Source of the DNA: Palsa-360 sp963710315
GTDB taxonomy: Bacteria > Acidobacteriota > Terriglobia > Acidiferrales > UBA7541
DNA: 64,000 nt
Direction of reading: 5' to 3'
NCBI GenBank assembly: GCA_963710315.1
Contig: CAVPZW010000008.1
Location: 186,001 to 250,000 of the forward strand
Made by a program: the position numbers and the translations under genes. This document shows, one piece after another, positions 29,417-38,239 of the stretch. The notes beneath the pieces were generated by a model that was not told where the DNA came from, ran no database searches, and saw only the letters and a program-made list of their open reading frames with translations. Every line of letters begins with the position of its first letter. Position 1 is the first letter of the stretch.

Positions 29417-29812
29417 ATGCGAACGCTCTGGCGAGCCATCGTGCGGGTTCTGTTCTGGTCCTACGAGCGAGGAACCTGGCAATACGATCTCGCGGTCGTG
29501 GGGATCGTACTGTTTGTCCTGTTCTCGCCCCTTATCATTCACTACACGGATCAGCCCTCCGTGGGTCCTGCGCCCGCGTCGGCCCTGGTCGAGTTGAGGG
29601 CCATGGCGCCCGGCCAAATCGCCACCTACCGCGTCGACGCGCGCTTGCTGGCCACTCCCACGCGAACGCCGGAACTTGAACACGATCTTCATCAGACCGT
29701 GCAAAGAAACGTTCAGGACCTGAAGCAGGGCCATTTCGAAATCCTGCGCATCGAGCCCATCCGAGGCGAGGGCGGCACCATCGCGTATTACGACGTTTCC
29801 GTAAAACCTTGA
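29417..29812 (+). CDS. small membrane-anchored protein of an ABC transporter operon
   Basis: A 131-residue protein starting one base after the ATPase stop. It has one transmembrane helix at about residues 26-46 (YDLAVVGIVLFVLFSPLII) and a soluble C-terminal domain of about 80 residues. No family is recognised. Tight spacing suggests it works with the ABC transporter, perhaps as an accessory envelope subunit. Confidence 0.65.
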   Translation: MRTLWRAIVRVLFWSYERGTWQYDLAVVGIVLFVLFSPLIIHYTDQPSVGPAPASALVELRAMAPGQIATYRVDARLLATPTRTPELEHDLHQTVQRNVQDLKQGHFEILRIEPIRGEGGTIAYYDVSVKP

Positions 29813-29861
29813 CCGCCGCGCGATCCTAAATATTCTCCAAAATGGTTTTGCGAAAGGTTTT

Positions 29862-29940
29862 TTGTAGCTCGCCTCTTCAGAGGCGAGGCCTTTCGCGCGG
29901 GTCGGCAAGAAACCCTCGCCTCTGAAGAGGCGAGCTACAA
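29862..29940. repeat. dispersed inverted-repeat element, perfect 27-bp arms
   Basis: Left arm 29862-29888 and right arm 29914-29940 are exact reverse complements over 27 bases, ending in TTGTAGCTCGCC. Each arm is itself palindromic (GCCTCTTCAGAGGC), so a cruciform or clover-like fold is possible. The stop codon of the minus-strand gene at 29935 lies inside the right end. Confidence 0.85.
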
Positions 29941-30213
29941 TAACCTCTTCCTAATTTCACGTTCGTATTCCGGGAAATAGCGGCCGATGACCGACAAATC
30001 GAAACGGCTGAGAATCGATTCCTTGGACTCGCGCTCCAGCAGAAATTCAAAAGATTTCCGGATCAGCACCTCAGGCGCCGCCACTCCTTCCGCGAGCCGT
30101 GCATAGTCTTTGGGGTCGAGTGTCACTTGGTGAGTGGATTCGCTCCCAGCTTCGATCACGCGCACGCGGAAATGGGATGCATCCACTTCTTCGACTTCGA
30201 TTTTCGCTGCCAT
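29935..30213 (-). CDS. conserved-type small hypothetical protein
   Basis: A 92-residue acidic, charged protein with no signal or membrane segment. The sequence EVDASHFRVRVIEAGSES is followed by a helical RESKESILSRFDLSVIGRYF stretch. No known domain is recognised. It is flanked on both sides by inverted-repeat elements, and its last codon pair is TTG TAG, where TAG belongs to the repeat. Confidence 0.6.
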   Translation of the reverse strand: MAAKIEVEEVDASHFRVRVIEAGSESTHQVTLDPKDYARLAEGVAAPEVLIRKSFEFLLERESKESILSRFDLSVIGRYFPEYEREIRKRLL

Positions 30214-30251
30214 GCGGACACCTCATTTTGTCTTACCCGCGGCCAAGTTGC

Positions 30252-30329
30252 TGTAGCCCGCCTCTTCAGAGGCGGGGATTTTTCCGATGCAACAGACGAA
30301 AATCCTCACCTCTAAAGAGGTGAGCTACA
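30252..30329. repeat. dispersed inverted-repeat element, imperfect arms
   Basis: Left end TGTAGCCCGCCTCTTCAGAG and right end CTCTAAAGAGGTGAGCTACA are imperfect complements and carry the same CCTCTTCAGAGG core as the element at 29862-29940. It lies between two minus-strand genes. Confidence 0.75.
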
Positions 30330-30334
30330 AGAAT

Positions 30335-31531
30335 CTACTGGAACGCGGAAATATAGTACGAGCCGCGGTACGTGAGCTTTGAGCTGGGCGGAGCTTTTGA
30401 ATCTTCAGCCAGCTCGACACGCAGCGAGCGCCAGCCGGGGCGCGCCGTTCCCGCCGATGGATAAAAGCCCAGCGTGTATTGCGCGCCGATTGCCAGCGCG
30501 ATGCGGCGATAAATCTCGCTCAAATTTCCAATCTCGCGCAAAAAATAAAGCTGCCCGCCGGCCCTGCGCGCCAATTCCGCAAGATACAGCGTGTAATTCG
30601 GCATATTCTGCTTGCGCGCTTCCGCCGTCACCAGCATTTCGTTCTGGTGCGCTTGCAGCCATTCTGGCGTCATGCCGCGAGGCCGATTCTCCGTGGAGAC
30701 GATGAACAGCGCGATGCCGTCCGCGCCAAGTTCGCGAGCCACATCGTCAAACGCAAGACGCGACGCTGCCGCGCCCGTGCCGGCCTGCGCGCTGCGCGGG
30801 TCCCACGTCAGGCCCAGGCCGCTATCCTGCCCATCCGTGAGCAGAACGATTGCCTTGCGCCCCGTGCGCCCTTGAAACAACTCGCGTGCCGTGAGAAACA
30901 CGGATTCGTATATTCGCGACTCCGAGGAATTCTCCACCTGGGCCAGATACTGCGAATCGATGGCGCGATCCAGCAGGGCGCGATTTGTTGAAAAGGGCAG
31001 GAGCAGGTGCGCCGCGGAAGAAAAGGACACCACGGCGATTTCATCCGAAGGAGAAAGATTTTCAGCCAAGGCATGGGCGGCGCCGCGCATTTCCGCCAGC
31101 TGGTGAAAAATACTGGGGCTCGCGTCGATGATCACGGCCACGCTGGCCGGTGTGGACGAGGCGTCGAACGAAGCGATCTCTTGCGCCGCGCCGTCCTCGT
31201 ACAAATGAAAATCATTCTCGGCGAGGCCGCGCACCTGCGTTCCGTCGGGTGCCGTAATCGTGCAGGGCACTTGCACCAGAGTGACGCGCGAACGAATCGC
31301 GCCATTCGACGGTGCGGGAGGCGAATCCTTGGTGGCTGCATGCAATTCGCCGGAAACGGAATCGCGCTCCAATGTCATGCCACGCCCCAGTGGAACTGGA
31401 CGCGGCAGCTTTTGAGATCTTGCGGGTGGAGTTTGCTGCTGTGGCGCGCCGGCCGCACGCGCATCAATCGCGTTCAATAGAATCAACGCTGCGAGGATGG
31501 AGCGATAGGCGCGTCCAAAATGTCCGTACAC
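30335..31531 (-). CDS. secreted VWFA-related acidobacterial protein
   Basis: A 398-residue protein with an N-terminal signal-like helix (residues 9-27) and a proline/glutamine-rich linker. A short beta region (TAPDGTQVRGLAENDFHLYEDG) precedes a von Willebrand factor A domain with the MIDAS motif VAVIIDASPSIFHQ (D-x-S-x-S), VVSFSS and LLTDGQDSG. This two-part layout is that of the acidobacterial VWFA-related family (TIGR03436), which is expanded in Acidobacteriota. It probably binds proteins or metals at the cell surface. It is the best single taxonomic marker in the window. Confidence 0.85.
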   Translation of the reverse strand: MYGHFGRAYRSILAALILLNAIDARAAGAPQQQTPPARSQKLPRPVPLGRGMTLERDSVSGELHAATKDSPPAPSNGAIRSRVTLVQVPCTITAPDGTQVRGLAENDFHLYEDGAAQEIASFDASSTPASVAVIIDASPSIFHQLAEMRGAAHALAENLSPSDEIAVVSFSSAAHLLLPFSTNRALLDRAIDSQYLAQVENSSESRIYESVFLTARELFQGRTGRKAIVLLTDGQDSGLGLTWDPRSAQAGTGAAASRLAFDDVARELGADGIALFIVSTENRPRGMTPEWLQAHQNEMLVTAEARKQNMPNYTLYLAELARRAGGQLYFLREIGNLSEIYRRIALAIGAQYTLGFYPSAGTARPGWRSLRVELAEDSKAPPSSKLTYRGSYYISAFQ

Positions 31532-31555
31532 GCCCTCAGTATGCCAGATGTTTTT

Positions 31556-31632
31556 GGTAGCACAGGCTTCAGCCTGTGGGTTTTAGTCCTTGGAACCCTG
31601 AACCCCCGCAGGCCGAAGCTTCGCTACTACAA
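31556..31632. repeat. dispersed inverted-repeat element
   Basis: Left end GGTAGCACAGGCTTCAGCCT and right end CGCAGGCCGAAGCTTCGCTA are imperfect complements. The right end overlaps the stop of the minus-strand gene at 31627. Confidence 0.8.
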
Positions 31633-31932
31633 GTCGAAATCGCGCAGCGGTTTTTCGACAGGCTGGTCCTTGGCCTTCTTGAGGGCTTCCTCGAACTTGC
31701 GGTTGAGGACATCTTCCTTTTGGCTTTCGGCTACCCAGGAATCGCGGAATTTGTCTTCGCGTTTCTGCGCCTGATCCGCCAGGATGCGCGCCGCGTCGCT
31801 GATGTCAACATTCGGCGCGGACCTCACCAGCGTTGTGTGAGCGAGCACCACGGCGAGATCCGTGTCAACCGTGAGTTTTGACTCGCAGCAAGGGCATGTC
31901 ACTTCAATGGTCGGCGATGGTTTCTTATTCAT
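31627..31932 (-). CDS. small hypothetical protein with a CxxC zinc-finger-like motif
   Basis: A 101-residue protein with VTCPCCESKL near residue 13 (a single CxxC), then a long charged helical tail. A lone CxxC could form half of a zinc site or a redox pair. No family is assigned. The stop TAG is directly against the end of a repeat element (TTG TAG TAGC). Confidence 0.6.
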   Translation of the reverse strand: MNKKPSPTIEVTCPCCESKLTVDTDLAVVLAHTTLVRSAPNVDISDAARILADQAQKREDKFRDSWVAESQKEDVLNRKFEEALKKAKDQPVEKPLRDFDL

Positions 31933-31960
31933 GATCCCATTTTACGCCTAAAATGGTTTT

Positions 31961-32038
31961 GTGGCGCGGTCCGCCGCGGCGGACTGCGGGGGTTGAACCT
32001 AGCAAGGACCAACCCCCGCAGGCTGAAGCCCGCGCTAC
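31961..32038. repeat. dispersed inverted-repeat element
   Basis: Starts GTGGCGCGGTCCGCCGCGGC and ends GGCTGAAGCCCGCGCTAC, with GGGGGTT and AACCCCC facing each other in the middle. The left arm has the CCGCCGCGGCGG core also seen in the fragment at 39246. Confidence 0.75.
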
Positions 32039-32082
32039 TTGTCCAGCTTGATTTTCCAGGGCGACAGTTGCAAAATCCGTGC

Positions 32083-32631
32083 ATGACTTTGGAATTCACC
32101 ACCTCTTGTTTGAAAGATTCAGTGGACCTCCTCCACTTTTACAAACGATTGGCAGACCGCGCCATGGCGCAAGTTTCCGATGACGCGCTTTTCACCACCC
32201 TCGACGGCGAATCCAATTCCATTGCAATCATCGTGAAACATCTCGCGGGAAATATGCGTTCGCGCTGGACGGATTTCCTCACCACCGACGGCGAAAAGCC
32301 GGATCGCAACCGCGACTCGGAATTTGAAGCGCCGCCGAAATCGCGCGATGAATTGCTGGGGTTGTGGGAGTCGGGCTGGCGGATTACGTTTGACGCGCTC
32401 GGCCCGATCACCGACGCCGATCTTTCCCGCACAGTCTATATCCGCGGCGAGGCCCACTCCGTCATGCAAACCATCCACCGCCAAGTGGCGCACTATTCCT
32501 ACCACGTGGGACAAATCGTCTATCTCTCCAAACATTTCGCCGGACCAGACTGGAATGCCTTGACGATTCCCCGCCGCAAATCCGCGGAGTTCAATACTAA
32601 TGTCGCTTCGGGGAAGGCTTCTCAACGTTAA
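32083..32631 (+). CDS. DinB-superfamily (DUF1572) protein
   Basis: A 182-residue four-helix-bundle protein. His residues at IVKHLAGNMRSRW and at RQVAHYSYHVGQI fit the conserved metal-site histidines of the DinB/DUF1572 fold. Such proteins may be small-molecule thiol transferases or hydrolases; no substrate can be named. The ATG at 32083 is chosen because the frame upstream runs through a repeat element. Confidence 0.75.
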   Translation: MTLEFTTSCLKDSVDLLHFYKRLADRAMAQVSDDALFTTLDGESNSIAIIVKHLAGNMRSRWTDFLTTDGEKPDRNRDSEFEAPPKSRDELLGLWESGWRITFDALGPITDADLSRTVYIRGEAHSVMQTIHRQVAHYSYHVGQIVYLSKHFAGPDWNALTIPRRKSAEFNTNVASGKASQR

Positions 32632-32884
32632 TTGCAGGTAAGCGTACGAGGCGCTTCCCTGTGGCGCAACATTCAATCCAAAGGGTTTAGATCTCCTTCG
32701 ATTTGAAACCAAAGCGGTATCCTGTCCTCTTAGATTTACACTTGGTTGGGTAGTTTTTACCCAATTCTAATCAGGTCAATGGGCCCAACAACATGCAGTT
32801 ACAGCGTTGTTAAACTAGGCGAATTCTCAACCGCGCTACTTGACGCCGCCAAAACTTCCGGTAAACTTTCCTTTCTGTCTCTGA

Positions 32885-33199
32885 ATGCCGATGCAGACTG
32901 TATCCAACACGCCCTCAATGTCGGCCGCCAACGCGGCGGATGAATCCCGGCACGATTTCGACTTTCCGCAACGGGAAGCGGCCTTCTTCTACGGCCTGTT
33001 CCTGCGGGGGCATTCCGCCGAGCAGCTCCGCAGGGATATCGAAGTTCCTCCGGCTGTGCTGCTGAAGTGGCATCGCGAATCCGAACGCGACCCTTCGCTG
33101 CGTGACGTCTTTACGCGCATGCTCGATTTCCGCCGCCATGTTCTGGCCATTTTCGATGTGCTCGTGGACACCGAATCGCGCCCCCAGCGCGTGCAGTAA
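32885..33199 (+). CDS. small hypothetical protein, possible helix-turn-helix
   Basis: A 104-residue protein with a central helical segment LFLRGHSAEQLRRDIEVPPAV, followed by VLLKWHRESERDP, that could form a helix-turn-helix resembling those of small transposase-like or regulatory proteins. Nothing else is recognised. A perfect small hairpin (TTGGGTA/TACCCAA, 32746-32764) lies in the 250-base gap upstream. An ATG six bases later is an alternative start. Confidence 0.5.
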   Translation: MPMQTVSNTPSMSAANAADESRHDFDFPQREAAFFYGLFLRGHSAEQLRRDIEVPPAVLLKWHRESERDPSLRDVFTRMLDFRRHVLAIFDVLVDTESRPQRVQ

Positions 33200-33231
33200 A
33201 ATACCCAATCCCCAATGGTTGTCCATGTGCC

Positions 33232-33309
33232 CCGGTAGCATAGGCTTCAGCCTGTGGGGTTTCGGCCTAGCTCACATCAAGCCCTGTAGGCAGGAGCCTG
33301 TGCTACCGG
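33232..33309. repeat. dispersed inverted-repeat element
   Basis: Begins CCGGTAGCATAGGCTTCAGC and ends GGAGCCTGTGCTACCGG, with good complementarity at both ends. It lies just upstream of the histidine kinase gene. Confidence 0.8.
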
Positions 33310-33342
33310 CAGGCGTGTTAGACTTTGCCGGAGCCTTATAGA

Positions 33343-34626
33343 ATGCAGGACCACGAACGATCCGCAATTCGAGACCTTCATCTGAGCTGGATTGACCTGA
33401 TCTGGCTGGTCTTTCTGGGCGGTCTGGCACTTCTTCCTCCTGTCAACGAAATCCACAAGCAACTGATACTTCTGGCGATCTTCGTGGTGCAACTGTTTGA
33501 AGGATGGCTGGTCGCTCGTTTGCCAAAGCGCGGCCCCGCCTACAGCGTTCTTATCAAGATCTTGCTGGCCACTCTTCTGCTCGATCACACAGGCGATTTT
33601 GGAATCAACAGCAGCTATTACCCCATTTACTTCTTGCCGGTGGTGAGCGCCGCGATCTACTTCGGCACGCTTGGAGCGCTGGCCTGGACCACCATCGCTT
33701 CGCTCGGATACTTGTCGCTGTTGATTCCGGCGCTGCAGGAAGTGGAAGTGACCGCCGAAGGAAAAGACATTCTCGCCATTCGAGTGCTTTTCTTCTACAT
33801 CGCGGCCATTCTGGTCAACCGCTTCGCCGTGGAAAATCGCAGGCACGTGCAGCGCCTGGAGGACCTTTCGGGGAAACTGGAGGAGACCAATCGACAGTTG
33901 CGCCGCGCCGAAGCGGACGCCCGCCGCGCCGAGCGCCTGGCCGCGCTGGGACAACTTTCCGCGGGCCTCGCCCACGAAATCCGCAATCCTCTGGGCGTCA
34001 TCAAGGGCTCGGCGGACATGCTGAGCAAGAAAGTCGCGCAGTCGGAGCCGCTGATTGCTGAGCTGGCAGGCTACATTTCTTCCGAGGTGAACCGGCTGAA
34101 CGCCCTGGTGGTGCGCTTTCTCGATTTCGCGCGTCCCTCAAAGCTGGAATTGCGCCCGGAGCGGATTTCCGAAATTGTCGATCGCGCTCTCGCGGCCGCC
34201 ACGGCATCCTTCCCCGATTCGGGCGTGAAAATCGTCCGCCAGTATGCCCCCGATTTGCCAGAGGTTCCGGCCGACGCGCAGCTCTGCGAGCAAGTGTTCG
34301 TCAACCTGATCACCAACGCAATACAAGCCATGCAGGCGCAGGAAGCTTCGCTCGATAAGACGCTACGCCTCGTGATCTCGCCCGAAGAGGCCAATGGCGA
34401 ACCGGGCGTCGGCGTGATCGTCGAAGACACCGGCCCGGGAGTGCCGCCGGAATTGCGCGAGCAAATCTTCAATCCATTTTTCACATCGAAGAAAGAGGGA
34501 GTAGGCCTGGGACTATCCATCGTGGCGAAAATCGTGGACGACCATCGAGGCACGATTCGCCTGGAGGACAACTCCCCGCGAGGTGCGCGCTTTCACGTGT
34601 TCTTCCCAGCCGGCGAACCGAGCTAA
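33343..34626 (+). CDS. membrane sensor histidine kinase
   Basis: A 427-residue kinase. The N-terminal 160 residues hold about six membrane helices, followed by a coiled coil and the HisKA motif LAHEIRNPLG (phospho-acceptor His near residue 210). The HATPase domain follows with N-box NLITNAIQAM, G1 VEDTGPGVP, the F box and G2 GVGLGLSIV. The ATG at 33343 has GGAG nine bases upstream; a TTG at 33325 is less likely. No response regulator is adjacent, so it is an orphan in this window. The ligand or stress it senses is unknown. Confidence 0.9.
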   Translation: MQDHERSAIRDLHLSWIDLIWLVFLGGLALLPPVNEIHKQLILLAIFVVQLFEGWLVARLPKRGPAYSVLIKILLATLLLDHTGDFGINSSYYPIYFLPVVSAAIYFGTLGALAWTTIASLGYLSLLIPALQEVEVTAEGKDILAIRVLFFYIAAILVNRFAVENRRHVQRLEDLSGKLEETNRQLRRAEADARRAERLAALGQLSAGLAHEIRNPLGVIKGSADMLSKKVAQSEPLIAELAGYISSEVNRLNALVVRFLDFARPSKLELRPERISEIVDRALAAATASFPDSGVKIVRQYAPDLPEVPADAQLCEQVFVNLITNAIQAMQAQEASLDKTLRLVISPEEANGEPGVGVIVEDTGPGVPPELREQIFNPFFTSKKEGVGLGLSIVAKIVDDHRGTIRLEDNSPRGARFHVFFPAGEPS

Positions 34627-34649
34627 TGTAATCATAAATGGAGGTAAAG

Positions 34650-34874
34650 ATGAGCACCCGCCCCAGCAGAAAACGCTCCATCGTCAAGGCAGTAACCTAC
34701 CGCAGCATCATCGTCTGCCTCGATTTTCTTGTAGTCTACCTGCTCACTGGCAAGGTGGGGACGGCAACCACTTTCATGATTGTCAGCAATACCTATACAA
34801 CCCTTGGGTATTTCTTGCACGAGCGTGTGTGGGCCAAAATAACTTGGGGCATGATGCCCCAAAGCGAAAACTGA
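34650..34874 (+). CDS. DUF2061 small membrane protein
   Basis: A 74-residue protein with RSIVKAVTYRSIIVCLDFLV and a second hydrophobic helix, then FLHERVWAKITWG, which is the DUF2061 signature. GGAGGT (34640-34645) directly before the ATG at 34650 decides the start. Function is unknown. It follows the histidine kinase by 23 bases. Confidence 0.8.
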   Translation: MSTRPSRKRSIVKAVTYRSIIVCLDFLVVYLLTGKVGTATTFMIVSNTYTTLGYFLHERVWAKITWGMMPQSEN

Positions 34875-34929
34875 TCCTGGCCCTCTTAATAAGCAGCCTT
34901 CCACTACCGCTGCAAATTCTCGCCGGTGA

Positions 34930-35742
34930 CTAAATCTGCGAATATGGCGTCGGAGTCAGAATCAAGTTGGTGATGTTGGAGACGATAGGCTCGAACGCGT
35001 ACTTGGGTTGCGTCGAGTACGATTTCCAATCGTCGGAGGCGCGGAACGCAGCCCACTGCTTGTCGCGCGTGGCCAGGCTGTCAAAGCACAGCATGTAGGT
35101 CAGGCTCGGCAGGCGCGGGCCGATCAGCGTTTCGCTGTAGAAAATCTGCTCGAAGCCGTTCTTGGCGAAAATATCTGCTTCTCCCGACTGCATCATTTCC
35201 ACTTTGCGCCGGTGATCCTGATCCGTCGCGCCTTCATAGATACGCAGCTCAAAAACGCGCGGGCCGTGCGTGGCCGTGGCCTTGGGCAGAATCAGATTTG
35301 GCCACTTCTCGAATGCTTGCAGGAACGTGCTCTCCATGCGGTCAAACGCAGGTTCCTTTGCGGGAGCAGTCAAAAACGGAGCGCCGGCTTTTACGTAGTC
35401 GGCGTCCTGCGCCAGGCGGTTCTCAACCGTGGCCAGCGCTTCCGCCGACAGGCCCGGCATCAGCACGTAGATTGTCGGCGTATCCGGCCCGATGGACAAA
35501 TCAAACACGCCGACGGGAGAGATCGACATGCGGTTCAGCGCGGGAATCAGCGCATCCTTAAAAAAATCGTCGCACAGTTTTCTTTGCGGTCCGGAGTTGA
35601 TGTGATACCGGCGAAGCTGGTAAAACTCGCGGCCCTTCTTTTCCATCATGCCGCCCTGGGCCGCTTCCAGCGCGCTGCCGGGAGCAGTCACAGCAAGCGC
35701 CGATGCCGCAAGCGTTGAAGCCAAAAATGTTCGCCGTTCCAT
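34930..35742 (-). CDS. NIPSNAP-domain protein with Tat-like signal
   Basis: A 270-residue protein. The N-terminus MERRTFLASTLAASALAV has the RR-T-F-L pattern of a Tat signal, so it is probably exported folded. Two NIPSNAP/dimeric alpha-beta barrel halves follow (FYQLRRYHINSG near residue 40 and VFELRIYEGATDQ near 165). NIPSNAP proteins of Acidobacteriota are often exported and of unknown role. It converges with the DUF2061 gene. Confidence 0.8.
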   Translation of the reverse strand: MERRTFLASTLAASALAVTAPGSALEAAQGGMMEKKGREFYQLRRYHINSGPQRKLCDDFFKDALIPALNRMSISPVGVFDLSIGPDTPTIYVLMPGLSAEALATVENRLAQDADYVKAGAPFLTAPAKEPAFDRMESTFLQAFEKWPNLILPKATATHGPRVFELRIYEGATDQDHRRKVEMMQSGEADIFAKNGFEQIFYSETLIGPRLPSLTYMLCFDSLATRDKQWAAFRASDDWKSYSTQPKYAFEPIVSNITNLILTPTPYSQI

Positions 35743-35833
35743 GTGAATCCTCCGCTAAGAGTCGCTGAATAATTCCCCCGCTTTTCAGCGGTGTATCGTC
35801 ACATAAATCTTTTCGAGTGTCTATTGCGCCAGC

Positions 35834-35934
35834 AGCATCCGCTGCGGCGGACCTGTGCGGTTTTTGCGATTGATTACATTGGCCGATGCGTTCAACGTTT
35901 AGAAAACCGCACAGCCAAGAGTGGCTGTGCTACT
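35834..35934. repeat. dispersed inverted-repeat element, degenerate left arm
   Basis: The right arm CACAGCCAAGAGTGGCTGTG with GCTAC at the end is clear. An ACCTGTGCGGTTTTTGC stretch faces GAAAACCGCACAG. The left outer end is degenerate (AGCATCCGCTGCGGCGG). The stop codon of the PQQ dehydrogenase gene lies inside the right end. Confidence 0.65.
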
Positions 35935-38014
35935 TTTTGGCCGCGGCATCCGCTTGAGCCGATTCGCGCGCGCGATCCAAAATGTACGCGTGGATCAACC
36001 GAACCTGCGCGGAGGTAATGTCTCCCGTGAAGGATGGCATGCCGAATTCTTTCCGCGCGCCTCCCAGAACGATGTCCTCGAACATTTCATGCGTTGCCTG
36101 CGCAGCGTAACGCAAGTCAGGCACGGACCCGCCGCTGACGACTTCTCCGCCGTGGCAGCGCGCGCAAGTATTGGCAAACAGTTTGCGGCCTTCCTCGATT
36201 TCAACTTTTGTTGCCGCCAGTTTGAAAGTCGGCATCGGAACGGGCTGAACCACATGCTGGTAAGGCGGTAGCGTTGCCGTGGCTCCCAGTTGAAACACCA
36301 TAAGTTTTCCGGGGCCCACGTGTCCGGCGCCGGGCGGCCGGTGGCCCAGCACCTGTGGACCGCCCCAACCGCTTTGCACCGCGATGTATTGCGTGCCATC
36401 CACGGAGAACGTCATGGGCGCTGCAGCGATTCCCACTCCGGCGTCAAACTCCCACAGCAGCTTGCCGTCCGTGGCGCGATAGGCTGAGAATTTTCCATCG
36501 GCTCTTCCATGGAACACCAGATTTCCGGCCGTGGCCAGCGTTCCGCCACTTTTCGGATCGGGCAATTCCACGCGCCAGGCTTCCTTCTGCGCCACCGGAT
36601 CCCAGGCCAGGAGGTGCCCGGTAATCTTCATTTTCAGGTACTCGTCCCGCACCTTCCCTCGATAAGCCCTGTCAGACCCTGTGGTCTGGTCGTGCAGATT
36701 GATCTTCCAGTTGGGAATGATGGCGTGAATGGACGCGTCTTCCAGCACGGCAAGGTATACCAGGCCCGTCGTAGGGCTGAACGAGATGGGGTTCCAGTTG
36801 TGCGCGCCTTCGGCTGACGGTTTCACGAGCGCTGCATCCTTCAACTGCCGCGCAGCAGGATTTTCAATCGGGCGCCCGTTGGCATCGATGCCGGTGGCCC
36901 AATTCACAGGGGCAAATGGTTTTGCGGAAATAAGTTTTCCGTTTTCGCGGTCAATCACATAAAAGAAACCGTTCTTGTTGGCCTGCATGACCACGCGGCG
37001 CTGGGCGCCATCGATGGAGAGCGTGGCCATCAAGAGTGGCTGCGTCGCGTCATAATCCCAGTTATCGCCTGGAGTCGTTTGGTAGTACCACGCCACCTCG
37101 CCGTTGTCCGCGTGCACGGCGACAATCGAAGCGACGTACAGATCGTCGCCTTTGCCGCGCAGCTGGTCGTACCAGGGCGAAGCGTTTCCCGTGCCGAAGA
37201 GCACCAGGTCCAGTTCCGGGTCGTACACCATGGACTCCCATGCCGTCCCGCCGCCTCCGGCCTTCCACCACTCGCCGGACCATGTGGCTGCCGCGCGCTT
37301 CAAGGCGTCCGATTCGAACGGCTTCGATGGATCGCCCGGCACGGTGTAGGTCCGCCAGGCAAGGTTTCCGGTCTCTGCGTCATACGCGGAGACGTAGCCG
37401 CGCACGGGGTACTCCGAGCCGGCGTTGCCGATCAACACGCGCCCCTTGGCGATGCGCGGCGCGGCCGTGATGGCGTAGCTGCCATCCTTTGGAGTGGTCT
37501 GTACATCCCACACCGTGACGCCCGTCTTGGCGTCCAGCGCGATGAGCCGCCCGTCCAGCGTCCCCACATAGACGCGCCCCTTGTACAGCGCCACGCCTCG
37601 ATTGACCACGTCGCAGCACACGTACTTGGCATGATCCTTGGGAACCTTGGGATCGTAGGTCCACAGCAGCTTTCCCGTCTTGGCGTCGAATGCGTAGACG
37701 ATGCTCCAGGAGCTGGTCGTGTACATCACGCCGTCCTTCACCAGCGGAGTGGCCTCCACCCCGCGCAAAGTTTCCAGATTGTAGTACCAGGCCAGGCCCA
37801 GCTTGCCGACGCTCTGCTCGTCAATCTGCTTCAGCGGGCTGAAGCGCTGCTCCGAATACGTGCGCCCATAGGTGATCCAGTTCGCCGTGTCACCATCCGC
37901 CGCGCGCAGCGCCGCATCGTCCACCACCGTTTGTTTCGGCGCGCACCCCGCCATCGCCATCATCCAAATTGCCGCACACGCCAGTGCCAGGCGACTCTCA
38001 AACTTGCCACGCAT
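35930..38014 (-). CDS. PQQ-dependent alcohol dehydrogenase with fused cytochrome c domain (quinohemoprotein)
   Basis: A 694-residue lipoprotein: the N-terminal helix ends in AMAGC (Cys near residue 24). The eight-bladed PQQ domain has the vicinal Cys pair C133-C134 (YVCCDVV), the catalytic Asp320 in GDNWDYDATQ and a second Asp322 two residues later. A C-terminal cytochrome c domain carries C617ARC620H621. It oxidises alcohols outside the inner membrane and passes electrons through haem c. GGAGG seven bases before the ATG at 38014 sets the start (TTG at 38017 is possible). The WDYD pattern is the one linked to lanthanide rather than calcium binding. No PQQ synthesis gene is in the window. Confidence 0.9.
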   Translation of the reverse strand: MRGKFESRLALACAAIWMMAMAGCAPKQTVVDDAALRAADGDTANWITYGRTYSEQRFSPLKQIDEQSVGKLGLAWYYNLETLRGVEATPLVKDGVMYTTSSWSIVYAFDAKTGKLLWTYDPKVPKDHAKYVCCDVVNRGVALYKGRVYVGTLDGRLIALDAKTGVTVWDVQTTPKDGSYAITAAPRIAKGRVLIGNAGSEYPVRGYVSAYDAETGNLAWRTYTVPGDPSKPFESDALKRAAATWSGEWWKAGGGGTAWESMVYDPELDLVLFGTGNASPWYDQLRGKGDDLYVASIVAVHADNGEVAWYYQTTPGDNWDYDATQPLLMATLSIDGAQRRVVMQANKNGFFYVIDRENGKLISAKPFAPVNWATGIDANGRPIENPAARQLKDAALVKPSAEGAHNWNPISFSPTTGLVYLAVLEDASIHAIIPNWKINLHDQTTGSDRAYRGKVRDEYLKMKITGHLLAWDPVAQKEAWRVELPDPKSGGTLATAGNLVFHGRADGKFSAYRATDGKLLWEFDAGVGIAAAPMTFSVDGTQYIAVQSGWGGPQVLGHRPPGAGHVGPGKLMVFQLGATATLPPYQHVVQPVPMPTFKLAATKVEIEEGRKLFANTCARCHGGEVVSGGSVPDLRYAAQATHEMFEDIVLGGARKEFGMPSFTGDITSAQVRLIHAYILDRARESAQADAAAKK

Positions 38015-38239
38015 CAAGAATCCTCCACCAAAAATTGTCGATTCAGCCCCGCTCGGCAGGGCATGTCATGTCGGGTAGCTCACACACAGATATGCCGCGC
38101 AGCAAGTGTATGTCAAGCTGTGATTTGAATCCGAGCATCGCTCGTCGTTACATCTCCAAATGTGCCGGGAGCGTGGCCTCTGGAGATTTTCAACCAATCC
38201 CTATGAATTAAGAATGAATTAAGAACCAAAGCGGACTCT

